Positions 1-7,836 of a stretch of 64,000 nt of DNA are shown here, in pieces; position 1 is the stretch's first letter; every line of letters begins with the position of its first letter. A model generated the notes under the pieces. It saw nothing but the letters and a program-made list of their open reading frames with translations. It had not been told where the DNA came from and made no database searches. A program made the position numbers and the translations under genes. The stretch comes from UBA1764 sp045642565 (GTDB lineage: Bacteria > Bacillota > Clostridia > Peptostreptococcales > Anaerovoracaceae): assembly GCA_045642565.1 (NCBI GenBank), contig JAZUJE010000022.1, positions 1-64,000 on the forward strand. Direction: 5' to 3'.

Positions 1-133
1 CCTTTACTGCCTCTTCGTAAGTAATTGCAGTTTCATCTGTATACTTTGGTGTTGCAGCAGATGCTGTTACAACCATACCAAGTACCATTGCAAGTGCAAG
101 TACTAATGAGAGGACTTTTTTCAGTGTTTTCAT
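1..133 (-). CDS. Exported protein, probable S-layer-homology (SLH) family, 5' end only
   Basis: Only the first 44 codons are in the window; the gene runs off the left edge. The start codon at 133 follows a perfect AGGAGG ribosome site at 145-150. The product opens with a classic signal peptide: a lysine-rich start, a leucine/alanine/valine core and a TASA-A cleavage region near residue 26. The next residues (PKYTDETAITYEEAVK) resemble the start of an SLH repeat (F/Y-T-D...Y-x-E-A-V), which anchors proteins to cell-wall polymers. The signal peptide is seen directly; the SLH call rests on about 15 residues and is an inference. Confidence 0.6.
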   Translation of the reverse strand, partial: MKTLKKVLSLVLALAMVLGMVVTASAATPKYTDETAITYEEAVK

Positions 134-279
134 TTTGAAAAACGCCTCCTTTAACTAGTTAAAAATTTACATATATCTAAACTTTCTTTAAAAAAATGTT
201 AGAACAAAAGTGTTTTTCATAGTTGTTAATATTTTAACAAATTTAAAAAAATTTTGCAAGCCTACTTAAAAACACTAAA

Positions 280-313
280 AAAGCCCCTTCCGTTCATTAT
301 CGAAAAGGGCTTT
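280..313 (-). terminator. Terminator after the fixX operon
   Basis: The arms AAAGCCC (280-286) and GGGCTTT (307-313) form a hairpin, extended by two A-T pairs past one mismatch. Read on the minus strand it runs into a T-rich stretch at 271-282. It lies about 40 nt beyond the fixX stop codon. The plus-strand side is also T-rich, so it may work in both directions. Confidence 0.75.
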
Positions 314-349
314 ATTCATTTTTTGAGTTTTTGAATCCCTTAAATAGGA

Positions 350-637
350 CTAACCTTGTCTAAATGAAACTCCGATTGTTCCCATTGGATGATTCCAAGA
401 TTTAACGATCTTGTCATGAGATAAAACTCTGCATGTTCCGCATTCAAGGCAACCAAGGTGGCTGAATGAGAACTGTCCATCAGTATACTTGTAACATTCT
501 GCTGGGCAAGCAAGAACTAATTTCATGATTTCTGCTTCATCTTTGCAATTGAGATCTACATCAATATGAGATTCATGCTCATCTGTGTTATAAAGATCAA
601 GACCAAGCTTGTCATCAATTGTCATTTTCTTCATCAT
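350..637 (-). CDS. fixX: FixX-type ferredoxin-like protein
   Basis: A 95-residue iron-sulfur protein of the FixX family, the small ferredoxin partner of FixC/ETF-quinone-oxidoreductase-type flavoproteins. The cysteines at 44 and 48 (ACPAEC) and 63, 66 and 69 (CLECGTC), with C31, could ligate a 4Fe-4S cluster; the CPxxCY and C-x-C-GTC pattern is typical of FixX. It starts one base after the fixC stop codon, so the two are very likely translationally coupled and their products act together. A second ATG directly follows the first, so the start is uncertain by one codon. It is the last gene before a terminator. Confidence 0.88.
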   Translation of the reverse strand: MMKKMTIDDKLGLDLYNTDEHESHIDVDLNCKDEAEIMKLVLACPAECYKYTDGQFSFSHLGCLECGTCRVLSHDKIVKSWNHPMGTIGVSFRQG

Positions 638-638
638 T

Positions 639-1931
639 TTAGAGTACCCCCATCAGCTTTGATACGAAATCTGCGATACCAGCCATTGTGAATGTTCCGC
701 AGAAGTCATTTGCGATACCAACGATTAGGTCTCCGCTTGGTTCGCCATTAACAACCATCATTCTATCGAATACATCACCAACGAATTTTGGAAGTTCGTT
801 GAAGATCATGTGTTCTTCAAGAATTGCCGGGAATGCCTGGAACTTCTTCATGTCGCGGAATACGAAGCTTTCTTCGAGAAGCTTTTTATAATAGGAAAGG
901 GTGTCTGCTGAGTAATTATCAACAGCTTTAGCTCTCTTTACAGCTTCTGCAGCAAGTCTACCTGATTCGATAGCAAAGTCCATGCCACGTACTGTGTAAC
1001 CAAGGTTAATTACGAATGCTGCTGCATCGCCTGTTACAAGTACGCCATCTCTATAAAGTTCCGGAATCATGCTCCAGCCTGCCTCTGTTACAAGGTGACC
1101 GGAATATTCGATTAATTCGCCACCCTTGATATAAGGTTCTACCATAGGGTGATTATGGAATCTTTCTACCATCTTTGGAACGGAAACTTGAGACCTTCCG
1201 ATGTCTGAAAGTGTTGTTACAATACCAACTGATACAGTGTCTTTGTTTGTGTAAATGAATCCACCACCAAGGTTTCCATCTGTTGGATCACCTGCGCAAA
1301 GTATAGCTGCGCCCTCTCCACTTTCAACACCAAAACGTTCATTAATAATTTCTTCGGAAAGTTTCCAAACTTCTTTTGCTCCGACAGCAACTTCATGAGG
1401 CTCGATTTCTTTCTTCATGCCGATTTGCTGTGCGAGAAGTGAGTTAACACCATCTGCAAGTATAACTACATCAGCGAACATTTCTTCTCCGCCGGCTTCG
1501 ATACCTACAACTTTTCCATCCTGCTGGATAAGGCTATCAACTCTGATTCCGTTGACCATCATAGCTCCGGCTTCTTCAGCCTTGCTTGCAAGCCATTGGT
1601 CAAATTTTCCTCTTAAAACTGAATAAGAAGCATTGTTACCTTCTGTAAGTTTTGGGCTTGTATATGCAATCTGCATTCCGCCTGTCTCATTCAGAAGTGC
1701 AATATTTTCTTTAACAATTTTTCTTTCAATTGGAGCTTCTTCTGCAAAATTTGGAATTACTTTTTCAAGGCTATGGCCATAAAGACGGCCGCCTGTCATA
1801 TTTTTTGCACCACAGTAATCACCACGCTCAACTACAAGTGTTTCGTAACCTGCATTAGCGAGTTCGTATGCTGCAGTGAGTCCAGCGAGTCCGCCACCGA
1901 CAACGATGACGTCAAACTTTTCTTCACTCAT
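639..1931 (-). CDS. fixC: FixC-type FAD-dependent oxidoreductase (ETF:quinone oxidoreductase-like)
   Basis: A 430-residue flavoprotein. The N-terminus carries the dinucleotide-binding fingerprint VVGGGLAGLTAAYEL (about residues 10-24) followed by an acidic end of the second strand (VVERG). The C-terminal half has the second FAD-contact motif VTGDAAAFVINLGYTVRGMD, characteristic of FixC/ETF-QO proteins. Family members pass electrons from electron-transfer flavoprotein to quinone or, in FixABCX-type complexes, take part in flavin-based bifurcation. No fixA/fixB (etfBA) genes lie in this window, so its electron donor is encoded elsewhere or is the neighbouring LutABC-like complex. The ribosome site AAGGAGG precedes the ATG. 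fixX follows immediately. Confidence 0.9.
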   Translation of the reverse strand: MSEEKFDVIVVGGGLAGLTAAYELANAGYETLVVERGDYCGAKNMTGGRLYGHSLEKVIPNFAEEAPIERKIVKENIALLNETGGMQIAYTSPKLTEGNNASYSVLRGKFDQWLASKAEEAGAMMVNGIRVDSLIQQDGKVVGIEAGGEEMFADVVILADGVNSLLAQQIGMKKEIEPHEVAVGAKEVWKLSEEIINERFGVESGEGAAILCAGDPTDGNLGGGFIYTNKDTVSVGIVTTLSDIGRSQVSVPKMVERFHNHPMVEPYIKGGELIEYSGHLVTEAGWSMIPELYRDGVLVTGDAAAFVINLGYTVRGMDFAIESGRLAAEAVKRAKAVDNYSADTLSYYKKLLEESFVFRDMKKFQAFPAILEEHMIFNELPKFVGDVFDRMMVVNGEPSGDLIVGIANDFCGTFTMAGIADFVSKLMGVL

Positions 1932-1977
1932 ATCATTGTCCTCCTTGACAATAGTACTAACCGTAGCTTTGTAATAA

Positions 1978-2937
1978 CTATATTGATAGTTTCTTTACAA
2001 TTTCACTTAATAGAGAGGTGGATTTACTTTGAGGGAGACCCTCGAGCAATCCTTCTATCTTTGATTGGCAGTTTCTGATTTCTTTGATTGTGGCATCAAC
2101 GCCACCAAGATCTACTACCAGTTTTTCTGTTTCTGAGATTTCTTTATCTGTCAGACTTTCAATAGCATTCTTACGCATCATAGCAAGTAGTTCGCCGGAT
2201 TTATCAGCCTGTAATGCATACAGCACCGGCAATGTATATATGCCTTCTCTGAAATCCATATGTGCAGCTTTTCCCATTACATCTTCAGTAGATGTAAAGT
2301 CTAATAGGTCATCTCTAAGCTGAAACATAATTCCTAAGTTTTCTCCAAAGGATTCAAGCTTATTTACAACCTGCTCACTGCATCCGGCCTCACGCGCCCC
2401 TATGCTGCAAGCTTTCTTAAACAATTCTACTGTTTTTCCATGAATGTTGTTTAAGTATTCGGCAATACTTGTAGTAGCTTTATATCTACAAAGTGCCTGC
2501 CCTATTTCGCCTGCGCACATGCACTCAATGGCTTGTGAAAGCAGTGCCGCCGCATCATTCAGATGTTCTTTTGCCGCATAATAATTGACTCTTGTAATTA
2601 AGAAGTCTCCGGCATAAACAGCTGCATCTTTATGATACTTACTTTGAATGGATGGCTTTGATCTTCTGAAGTCTGCTTCATCTACGATATCATCGTGAAC
2701 TAATGAAGCTAAGTGTGTAAGCTCTACCATTGCAGCAAGCATGCTTAAGCGATCTATTTTTGTTTCAAAGTCGGGACCGAATGCTCCGGCACAAAGTACC
2801 AATCTTGCACGAATCATTTTACCATTGGTATCAAGTGCATCATCTAAGACGTGCCCTACTTCTGTACCTGCATATGGATGACTCGCAATCAAGTGCATAT
2901 AGTACCTAACTTTGCTTAAGTCTGGTGTGTATTCCAA
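1978..2937 (-). CDS. Polyprenyl diphosphate synthase (trans-type)
   Basis: A 319-residue all-trans isoprenyl diphosphate synthase. Both aspartate-rich substrate motifs are present: the first as HDDIVDEADFRR (DDxxD, about residue 91) and the second as QLRDDLLDF (about residue 208). These bind Mg2+ and the allylic diphosphate. Length and motifs fit the catalytic heptaprenyl/octaprenyl synthase subunit that makes quinone side chains; chain length cannot be read here. It sits between the LutBA-like fusion and fixC, with gaps of 2 and 46 nt. That placement suggests the redox operon needs its own prenylated carrier, which is an inference. Confidence 0.88.
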   Translation of the reverse strand: MEYTPDLSKVRYYMHLIASHPYAGTEVGHVLDDALDTNGKMIRARLVLCAGAFGPDFETKIDRLSMLAAMVELTHLASLVHDDIVDEADFRRSKPSIQSKYHKDAAVYAGDFLITRVNYYAAKEHLNDAAALLSQAIECMCAGEIGQALCRYKATTSIAEYLNNIHGKTVELFKKACSIGAREAGCSEQVVNKLESFGENLGIMFQLRDDLLDFTSTEDVMGKAAHMDFREGIYTLPVLYALQADKSGELLAMMRKNAIESLTDKEISETEKLVVDLGGVDATIKEIRNCQSKIEGLLEGLPQSKSTSLLSEIVKKLSI

Positions 2938-2939
2938 GA

Positions 2940-5099
2940 TTAAAGAAGTCCTCTCTTTTCAGCGATGATAGTTGCGGTGTGTTTAACATCAACATTCATG
3001 CCTCTGGCATCTGCGCCACCCTCAATTTGCATCATGCAACCCGGGCAGTCAACAGCAACTACTTCAGCTCCGGATGCGGCAATATTCTTCATCTTCTTTT
3101 CAAGAATTTCTTTTGAAATTTCAGGGAAGATTGCCATGTATGCACCACCGAAACCGCAGCAGTTATCGCATTCGTTCATTTCAACGAGTTCTACACCCTT
3201 TGTATGAGTAAGTAACTCTCTTTGTTCTTTGTAAACACCCATTTCTCTCTTCATATGGCAAGAATCGTGGTATGTAACCTTAACTGGCTTGCCGTCGCCG
3301 AGATCCTGAGCACCATCAAGCATGTAGAATAATTTTGCGAAGTCCATAGCTTTTTCTTTGATTGCTACTGCCTGTCTATGAAGATCGGATCCTTCTGGGA
3401 TGCGTTCTTGATAGAGGTGAAGCTGATGTGTGCAAGATGGACATGCGGATACGATGTAATCGTAATCGTCTACATGCATTGCAGCTGTGTTCATTTCTGC
3501 AGAGATAGCAGCGGCTTCTGTATCACCAAGAGATTCTGCTGGGCAGCCGCAGCAACCTTGTTCCATAGGCATATCTACAATGTATCCAATGGAGTTGAGG
3601 TCCTTAATAACTGCTACTGCTAAATCGGTATATACGAAGTCGAGTAAGCATCCTGCAAAGAGTGCAATCTTGCCCTTTGGATTTGCAACATCCTGTTTAA
3701 TAGTTGGGAAGATGTCTCTAAATGGAACTCTTGCAATGTTAGGGAATGTCTTTCCATCTGTCATTCCGGAAAGGAATAATGGAAGATGTCTAATTCTTTG
3801 TGTATCTTTGTCAAGAACGATATCCTGTGCAACGGATGCAATTCTAAGCATGCTGTGGAACAGATGTCTGTCGTTTACAGCATCGAATGCAAACTTTGTA
3901 ATCTTGCCAGGGTTTCTCTTAACGTTATCTTGACGGAGCTTCATAATCATTTCTTTAATGTGGAGTCCACCGCCGCAAACTTCGTTGCAACGTCCACACT
4001 GCAGACAGATGTTCTGAATTTCATCAGCTCTATCCGGATTGATTAAGAAGTGTGTAAGCATTGTACCGATACCACCTGTATATACGTTGGAACCGAATAC
4101 ATGTCCACCTACAAGAGCGAATGCAGGGCAAACATCAAGGCATGCTCCGCAACGAACACAGTTATAGATTTCTCTGAAATCTGGCTGTGCTAAGATTTCT
4201 CTTCTGCCCTCGTCATCAAGAATTAAAATATAGAATTTCTTCTTTTCGATTGTATCTGCTTCTTTATCAGTAACAACTTCTGTTGCTCCTGTATAAAGTG
4301 ACAGGTATGCTGTTAATCTTTGTTTTGTTCCATTACGTGGAAGAACTTTGAAGATATAACGTGCATCCCCTACTGTCTTAACGAACTTTTCAATACCGAA
4401 TACATAAAGATGAATTTTTGGAAGAGTACCAACCATACGGCCGTTACCTTCGTTTGTCATTGTGAATACTGTACCGGTATCAGCAACTGCAACGTTAGCG
4501 CCGGAAACGCCCATTTCAGCTGTCTGGAATTTTTGTCTCATTACCTTACGAGCTGTTTTAACTTCTTCGGCAATGATAGGTTCGTTCTTTTCTTTTGTAT
4601 AGTCTGTAAACAGGTCTGCTACTTGCTCTTTGTTTAAGTGAAGAGCAGGCATTACCATGTGTACAGGGGTATTGCCTTCAAGAGCAATAATGAATTCACC
4701 AAGGTCTGTTTCCTGAACAAGAACGCCATCTTCTCCAAGAACCTTGTTCATGTGAATTTCTTCTGATGCCATGGATTTTGACTTAACAATAGTCTTAACA
4801 TTGTTTTCTTTTACAATGCCCTGAACCCACTGAATAGCATCTTCTTTAGTCTTTGCAACATGTACAACTGCTCCGCGAGCTGTTGCATTTGCTGTAAAGT
4901 TTTCGATCATTTCATCGATATGTTCTGCGGCATATGTTTTTACTTCTTTTACGCCTTCACGTTCTTTTTCGAAGTCTACGCCTGCATATGATTTTAATCT
5001 TCCTTCTGGATATGCTGCACAGAATGTACCGAGAGTTCTTGCTAATGTGGTATTAGCTAACGCTTTATCAATTTCAAATTTTAACTGATCACTAGCCAT
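2940..5099 (-). CDS. LutB-LutA-type fusion: LUD domain, two 4Fe-4S clusters, two CCG domains
   Basis: At 719 residues this matches the sum of Bacillus LutB and LutA. Residues ~50-270 form a LUD domain. Two bacterial 4Fe-4S motifs follow: C314-C317-C320-C324 and C365-C368-C371-C375. Residues ~475-719 hold two complete CCG (heterodisulfide-reductase-like) domains: C483/C516-C517/C553-C556 and C614/C647-C648/C685-C688. LutABC proteins oxidise L-lactate to pyruvate; related glycolate and sn-glycerol-3-phosphate enzymes share the CCG part, so the substrate is inferred. No key cysteine is missing. In Bacillus the two halves are separate genes. The LutC-like gene lies 15 nt upstream and the prenyl synthase directly downstream. 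Confidence 0.88.
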   Translation of the reverse strand: MASDQLKFEIDKALANTTLARTLGTFCAAYPEGRLKSYAGVDFEKEREGVKEVKTYAAEHIDEMIENFTANATARGAVVHVAKTKEDAIQWVQGIVKENNVKTIVKSKSMASEEIHMNKVLGEDGVLVQETDLGEFIIALEGNTPVHMVMPALHLNKEQVADLFTDYTKEKNEPIIAEEVKTARKVMRQKFQTAEMGVSGANVAVADTGTVFTMTNEGNGRMVGTLPKIHLYVFGIEKFVKTVGDARYIFKVLPRNGTKQRLTAYLSLYTGATEVVTDKEADTIEKKKFYILILDDEGRREILAQPDFREIYNCVRCGACLDVCPAFALVGGHVFGSNVYTGGIGTMLTHFLINPDRADEIQNICLQCGRCNEVCGGGLHIKEMIMKLRQDNVKRNPGKITKFAFDAVNDRHLFHSMLRIASVAQDIVLDKDTQRIRHLPLFLSGMTDGKTFPNIARVPFRDIFPTIKQDVANPKGKIALFAGCLLDFVYTDLAVAVIKDLNSIGYIVDMPMEQGCCGCPAESLGDTEAAAISAEMNTAAMHVDDYDYIVSACPSCTHQLHLYQERIPEGSDLHRQAVAIKEKAMDFAKLFYMLDGAQDLGDGKPVKVTYHDSCHMKREMGVYKEQRELLTHTKGVELVEMNECDNCCGFGGAYMAIFPEISKEILEKKMKNIAASGAEVVAVDCPGCMMQIEGGADARGMNVDVKHTATIIAEKRGLL

Positions 5100-5114
5100 A
5101 ATTTTTCCTCCTCT

Positions 5115-5669
5115 CTACATATCCTCTACGATGACGCAAGTTGCTCTAAGTGGTCCATGCACACCTACAGTACCTACGCATTCGATATCAGCTGTACGAC
5201 TTGGTCCTGTGATAAACCCAACATAGCCCGGGATATCTTTTCCAAGTGCGTCGATTCTGTCGAACATTTCATCGTAAGTATCAACGATAGTTGATGCCGG
5301 AAGAACACCGAAGAAATCTTCGGACATAATTGCAACAAGTCTGCCGTTGATTTCGTCAGAGAATTGCATCATTGTTCCGAGTTCTGCGATTCCACCGTGC
5401 ATTTCGGAAATTCCGCCCTTAGCGGTTTCTCCATGAAGCCTGATATGGTCGGTGAAGACTTCAACGCCTGAGGCCTTGAGAGCTTCTACAACGCCAGCTT
5501 CTTTCAAAAATGGAGTCTCATTAACGCATACATCTTTGAGACCCTGAGCTACAAACAAGTCAGCAAGCTTCTTGCCGAGCTCTGCCTTACAAGTACGCTC
5601 GCATTTGCCGTTAACAGCTTCAATGTTTGTTTTAAAGCGCTCGTACTTTTCGTCTGTTATATTACTCAT
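5115..5669 (-). CDS. LutC-like LUD-domain protein
   Basis: A 184-residue LUD-domain protein, somewhat shorter than LutC of Bacillus. The C-terminal half holds the family pattern around GGISEMHGGIAELGTMMQFSDE, followed by FITGPSRTADIECVGTVGVHGP. The GPSRTADIE..GVHGP segment is a LutC/YkgG hallmark. In Bacillus LutC is an essential part of the three-protein lactate utilisation complex, with an unclear chemical role. It is the first gene of the operon. Its ATG follows AAAGGAGTGTCGCC. No GntR-type regulator (LutR/LldR) gene adjoins the operon here. Confidence 0.85.
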   Translation of the reverse strand: MSNITDEKYERFKTNIEAVNGKCERTCKAELGKKLADLFVAQGLKDVCVNETPFLKEAGVVEALKASGVEVFTDHIRLHGETAKGGISEMHGGIAELGTMMQFSDEINGRLVAIMSEDFFGVLPASTIVDTYDEMFDRIDALGKDIPGYVGFITGPSRTADIECVGTVGVHGPLRATCVIVEDM

Positions 5670-5717
5670 GGCGACACTCCTTTCCTAAGTAAACCAATCG
5701 ATAATAATAGCAATTTA

Positions 5718-5739
5718 ATTATACTATATTTATTGTCAA
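5718..5739 (-). promoter_or_regulatory. Possible promoter of the lutC-fixX operon
   Basis: On the minus strand a perfect TTGACA (5739-5734) and a perfect TATAAT (5723-5718) lie about 50 nt upstream of lutC. They are only 10 nt apart, too close for a standard 17-nt spacer, so they may belong to two overlapping promoters. The position supports transcription starting here; the exact architecture is unresolved. Confidence 0.4.
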
Positions 5740-5761
5740 TGTAGCGTTAAAATACAAAAAA

Positions 5762-5860
5762 AACAGGCGGTATTTATAGTATTCACGAGCACAATTTCAT
5801 CCTGCTCAGGGCTCGCTACCTCGCCCTTCGTGCTCGTTCACACTGTAAATATCGCCTGTT
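5762..5860. repeat. Palindromic intergenic element, copy 1 (also acts as a terminator)
   Basis: The outer arms 5762-5780 and 5842-5860 pair over 19 bp, allowing two G-U pairs. Inner arms CGAGCAC (5786-5792) and GTGCTCG (5830-5836) add a second stem. The GC-rich centre (5801-5832) matches, in reverse orientation and with 3 differences in about 32 nt, the centre of the element at 13975-14138. On the minus strand the hairpin is followed by a run of eight T, so it should also terminate the iscS-thiI-DUF445 transcript ending at 5870. Confidence 0.75.
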
Positions 5861-5869
5861 AAATTGTAA

Positions 5870-6634
5870 TTACAAGAATATGTTAATTATTCCAATTATT
5901 GCTCCAAGCAGAGCCCCAAACCAAATTACCAACTTTAGCTCGCGCGCGCAAAATGCAAGAGCAAGGCTTTCAACTTCCCGGGAAGTCATCATCTTCATTT
6001 TTGAGGTAATTTGAGTGACAATATCGATGCTCTCGACTATCGGACGCACATTTTCGCGCATGAACCTCATATAAATCTTGATAAGAAATTCCCTAAGCTT
6101 TGAATCGTCTTCTCCAAATGCAATGTCAGCAAGCTTTGCAGCGCTAAGTTCTGAAATGTCGATTTTCTTTTGCTCTATCATCTCGCGAAGCATTCCGGGA
6201 ACAGTCCTTGCAAGACCGCCATAACCTGCTCTAATCATTGTATGATAGGTATAATCGACAACTGCATCAGTTATCCGTTTTTGGACTTCCTCGGGCATAT
6301 TATTTAAAAGCTCTTTTGTCTCGTTACTGTCGTTCTGAGCACGAAGACTTGAAATAATTTGTGTGCAAACCTGATCACAAAAACTATCTGACAAGAACAC
6401 GAGCTCTAAATCGTCCCAATTAAAGAACTTTTCAAAGACTGCCTTTCCAAGAGCTTCTGCAAATGCATCTTTTCTTCTTGGAATTATGCCCGGAGTAAAA
6501 GGCACTTTCCATTTACCTATATACTTTGCTTCGTAAGGCTTAAACAGCATACGAATGGCAATATAATTTGTAATGTACCCTATTACGCCACCGATAACTA
6601 TCGGTCCCGCATAATGAAGAATTTCTTTAATCAT
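5870..6634 (-). CDS. DUF445 family membrane protein
   Basis: A 254-residue protein of the DUF445 (YheB-like) family. It has an N-terminal membrane segment (about residues 8-28, GPIVIGGVIGYITNYIAIRM) followed by the family motif FKPY...PFTPGIIPRRK. A long soluble helical middle and a second membrane segment at the extreme C-terminus (LGAIIGIINIFL) complete it. Function is not established for the family. The stop codon of thiI overlaps its ATG (TAATG), so it is translationally coupled to thiI. That need not mean a shared function. Confidence 0.82.
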   Translation of the reverse strand: MIKEILHYAGPIVIGGVIGYITNYIAIRMLFKPYEAKYIGKWKVPFTPGIIPRRKDAFAEALGKAVFEKFFNWDDLELVFLSDSFCDQVCTQIISSLRAQNDSNETKELLNNMPEEVQKRITDAVVDYTYHTMIRAGYGGLARTVPGMLREMIEQKKIDISELSAAKLADIAFGEDDSKLREFLIKIYMRFMRENVRPIVESIDIVTQITSKMKMMTSREVESLALAFCARELKLVIWFGALLGAIIGIINIFL

Positions 6635-7836
6635 TATTCAAACTCCTGATTAATTATATCAAGCGTTGCAGACTCAACTGCGGCATCAACAAGAGCCTCA
6701 ACATCGAGCTTAGATTCTGATTCAAGAATTTTTTCGAGCTTAGGCTTTGTTACAGGATGTTTCGGCAAAAATACAGTACAACAGTCTTCATAAGGCTCGA
6801 TAGATTTTTCAAAAGTACCGATTTCCTTTGCAATACGAATAATCTCTGTTTTATCCATTGCAATTAACGGCCTCATTACAGGCATGTTCACTGTGCTGTC
6901 TGTAACAACCAAAGCTTCTGCTGTCTGGCTGGCAACTTGTCCAAGTGACTCTCCTGTGATAAGCATCATTGCATCAACTTTTTGAGCAATTTTTTCACTG
7001 CAGCGCATCATAAAACGCCTTACTAAAATTGTTGTCTGATCTTCAGGGCAATTTGCAACAATTTGCTCTTGAATCGGCAAAAGGTTTATCGAATACATAT
7101 TAATCTTACCCGTATAAGTCGTAAGAATTTTTGCAAGTTCTTTGACTTTTTCAAAAGCACGCTCTGATGTATACGGATAAGAATGAAAATGAACTGCATC
7201 CATATACATGCCCCTGTGAGACATCATGAAAGTTGCTACCGGAGAATCAATTCCACCGGAAAGAAGAACAAGTCCTTTTCCATTTGTTCCGAGAGGAAGA
7301 CCTCCGAATCCTGAAATTTTCTGTTCATAAACATATGCATATGTTCTTCTTATGTTTACATAAATCAGGCAATCAGGATCATGTACATCAACAGATAAGA
7401 CTTTACATCCTTTGAGAATTGATGCACCGATTTTTCTTGCAATCTGAGGTGATTCTATCGGGAAATTTTTGTCCGCACGCTTTGCTTCTACTTTAAAAGT
7501 TTTAATTTGCTTTCTTTCTATAAGATCAAATGCAAGCTTTACAGCAACTTTTCCGACAGCGTTTATAACTTCTTCGGAAGACATTCCATCGATAGGAATT
7601 TCTTCTGCCGGAGAAATAGAATCAACGCCAAAAACTCTTCCGACTTTTTTAAGTGTCCCTTCGGTGTCAGCTTCATCCGGAGTGCGAACAAAAATAAGAC
7701 CATCTAATCTTTCAGCTGTTGCGCCATCAATAGTGCTTATATATTTTTTAATTCTCTGAACCAGCATTCTTTCAAAATAAGGTTTATTCTGGCCTTTGAG
7801 TGCGGTTTCTCCGCAGCGAACGATAAAAGTTTTCAT
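6634..7836 (-). CDS. thiI: tRNA 4-thiouridine synthetase ThiI
   Basis: A 400-residue protein with an N-terminal ferredoxin-like/THUMP RNA-binding region and a PP-loop ATP pyrophosphatase domain marked by VLLSGGIDSPVA (about residues 190-201). It adenylates U8 of tRNA and transfers sulfur to give s4U; in some bacteria it also supplies the thiazole of thiamine. It lacks the C-terminal rhodanese extension of the E. coli enzyme, as is usual in Firmicutes. The cysteine desulfurase gene ends one base upstream, the expected sulfur donor. Its ATG follows the iscS stop directly, without a strong ribosome site, suggesting coupling. Confidence 0.93.
   Translation of the reverse strand: MKTFIVRCGETALKGQNKPYFERMLVQRIKKYISTIDGATAERLDGLIFVRTPDEADTEGTLKKVGRVFGVDSISPAEEIPIDGMSSEEVINAVGKVAVKLAFDLIERKQIKTFKVEAKRADKNFPIESPQIARKIGASILKGCKVLSVDVHDPDCLIYVNIRRTYAYVYEQKISGFGGLPLGTNGKGLVLLSGGIDSPVATFMMSHRGMYMDAVHFHSYPYTSERAFEKVKELAKILTTYTGKINMYSINLLPIQEQIVANCPEDQTTILVRRFMMRCSEKIAQKVDAMMLITGESLGQVASQTAEALVVTDSTVNMPVMRPLIAMDKTEIIRIAKEIGTFEKSIEPYEDCCTVFLPKHPVTKPKLEKILESESKLDVEALVDAAVESATLDIINQEFE

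Noticed and set aside
639..1931. FixC as geranylgeranyl reductase, prompted by the adjacent prenyl synthase
   Set aside because: The GDAAAFVINLGYTVRGMD motif and the coupled FixX ferredoxin point clearly to the FixC/ETF-QO group.
3487..3933. A 148-codon plus-strand open frame opposite the lutB-lutA fusion
   Set aside because: It lies wholly antisense to a gene with intact motifs, has no ribosome site and no recognisable domain. Many similar antisense frames over fixC, rny, smc, infC and others were dropped for the same reason.
5115..5669. A truncated or broken lutC
   Set aside because: It is shorter than Bacillus LutC, but start, ribosome site and C-terminal motifs are all in place, so it is a short form and not a pseudogene.
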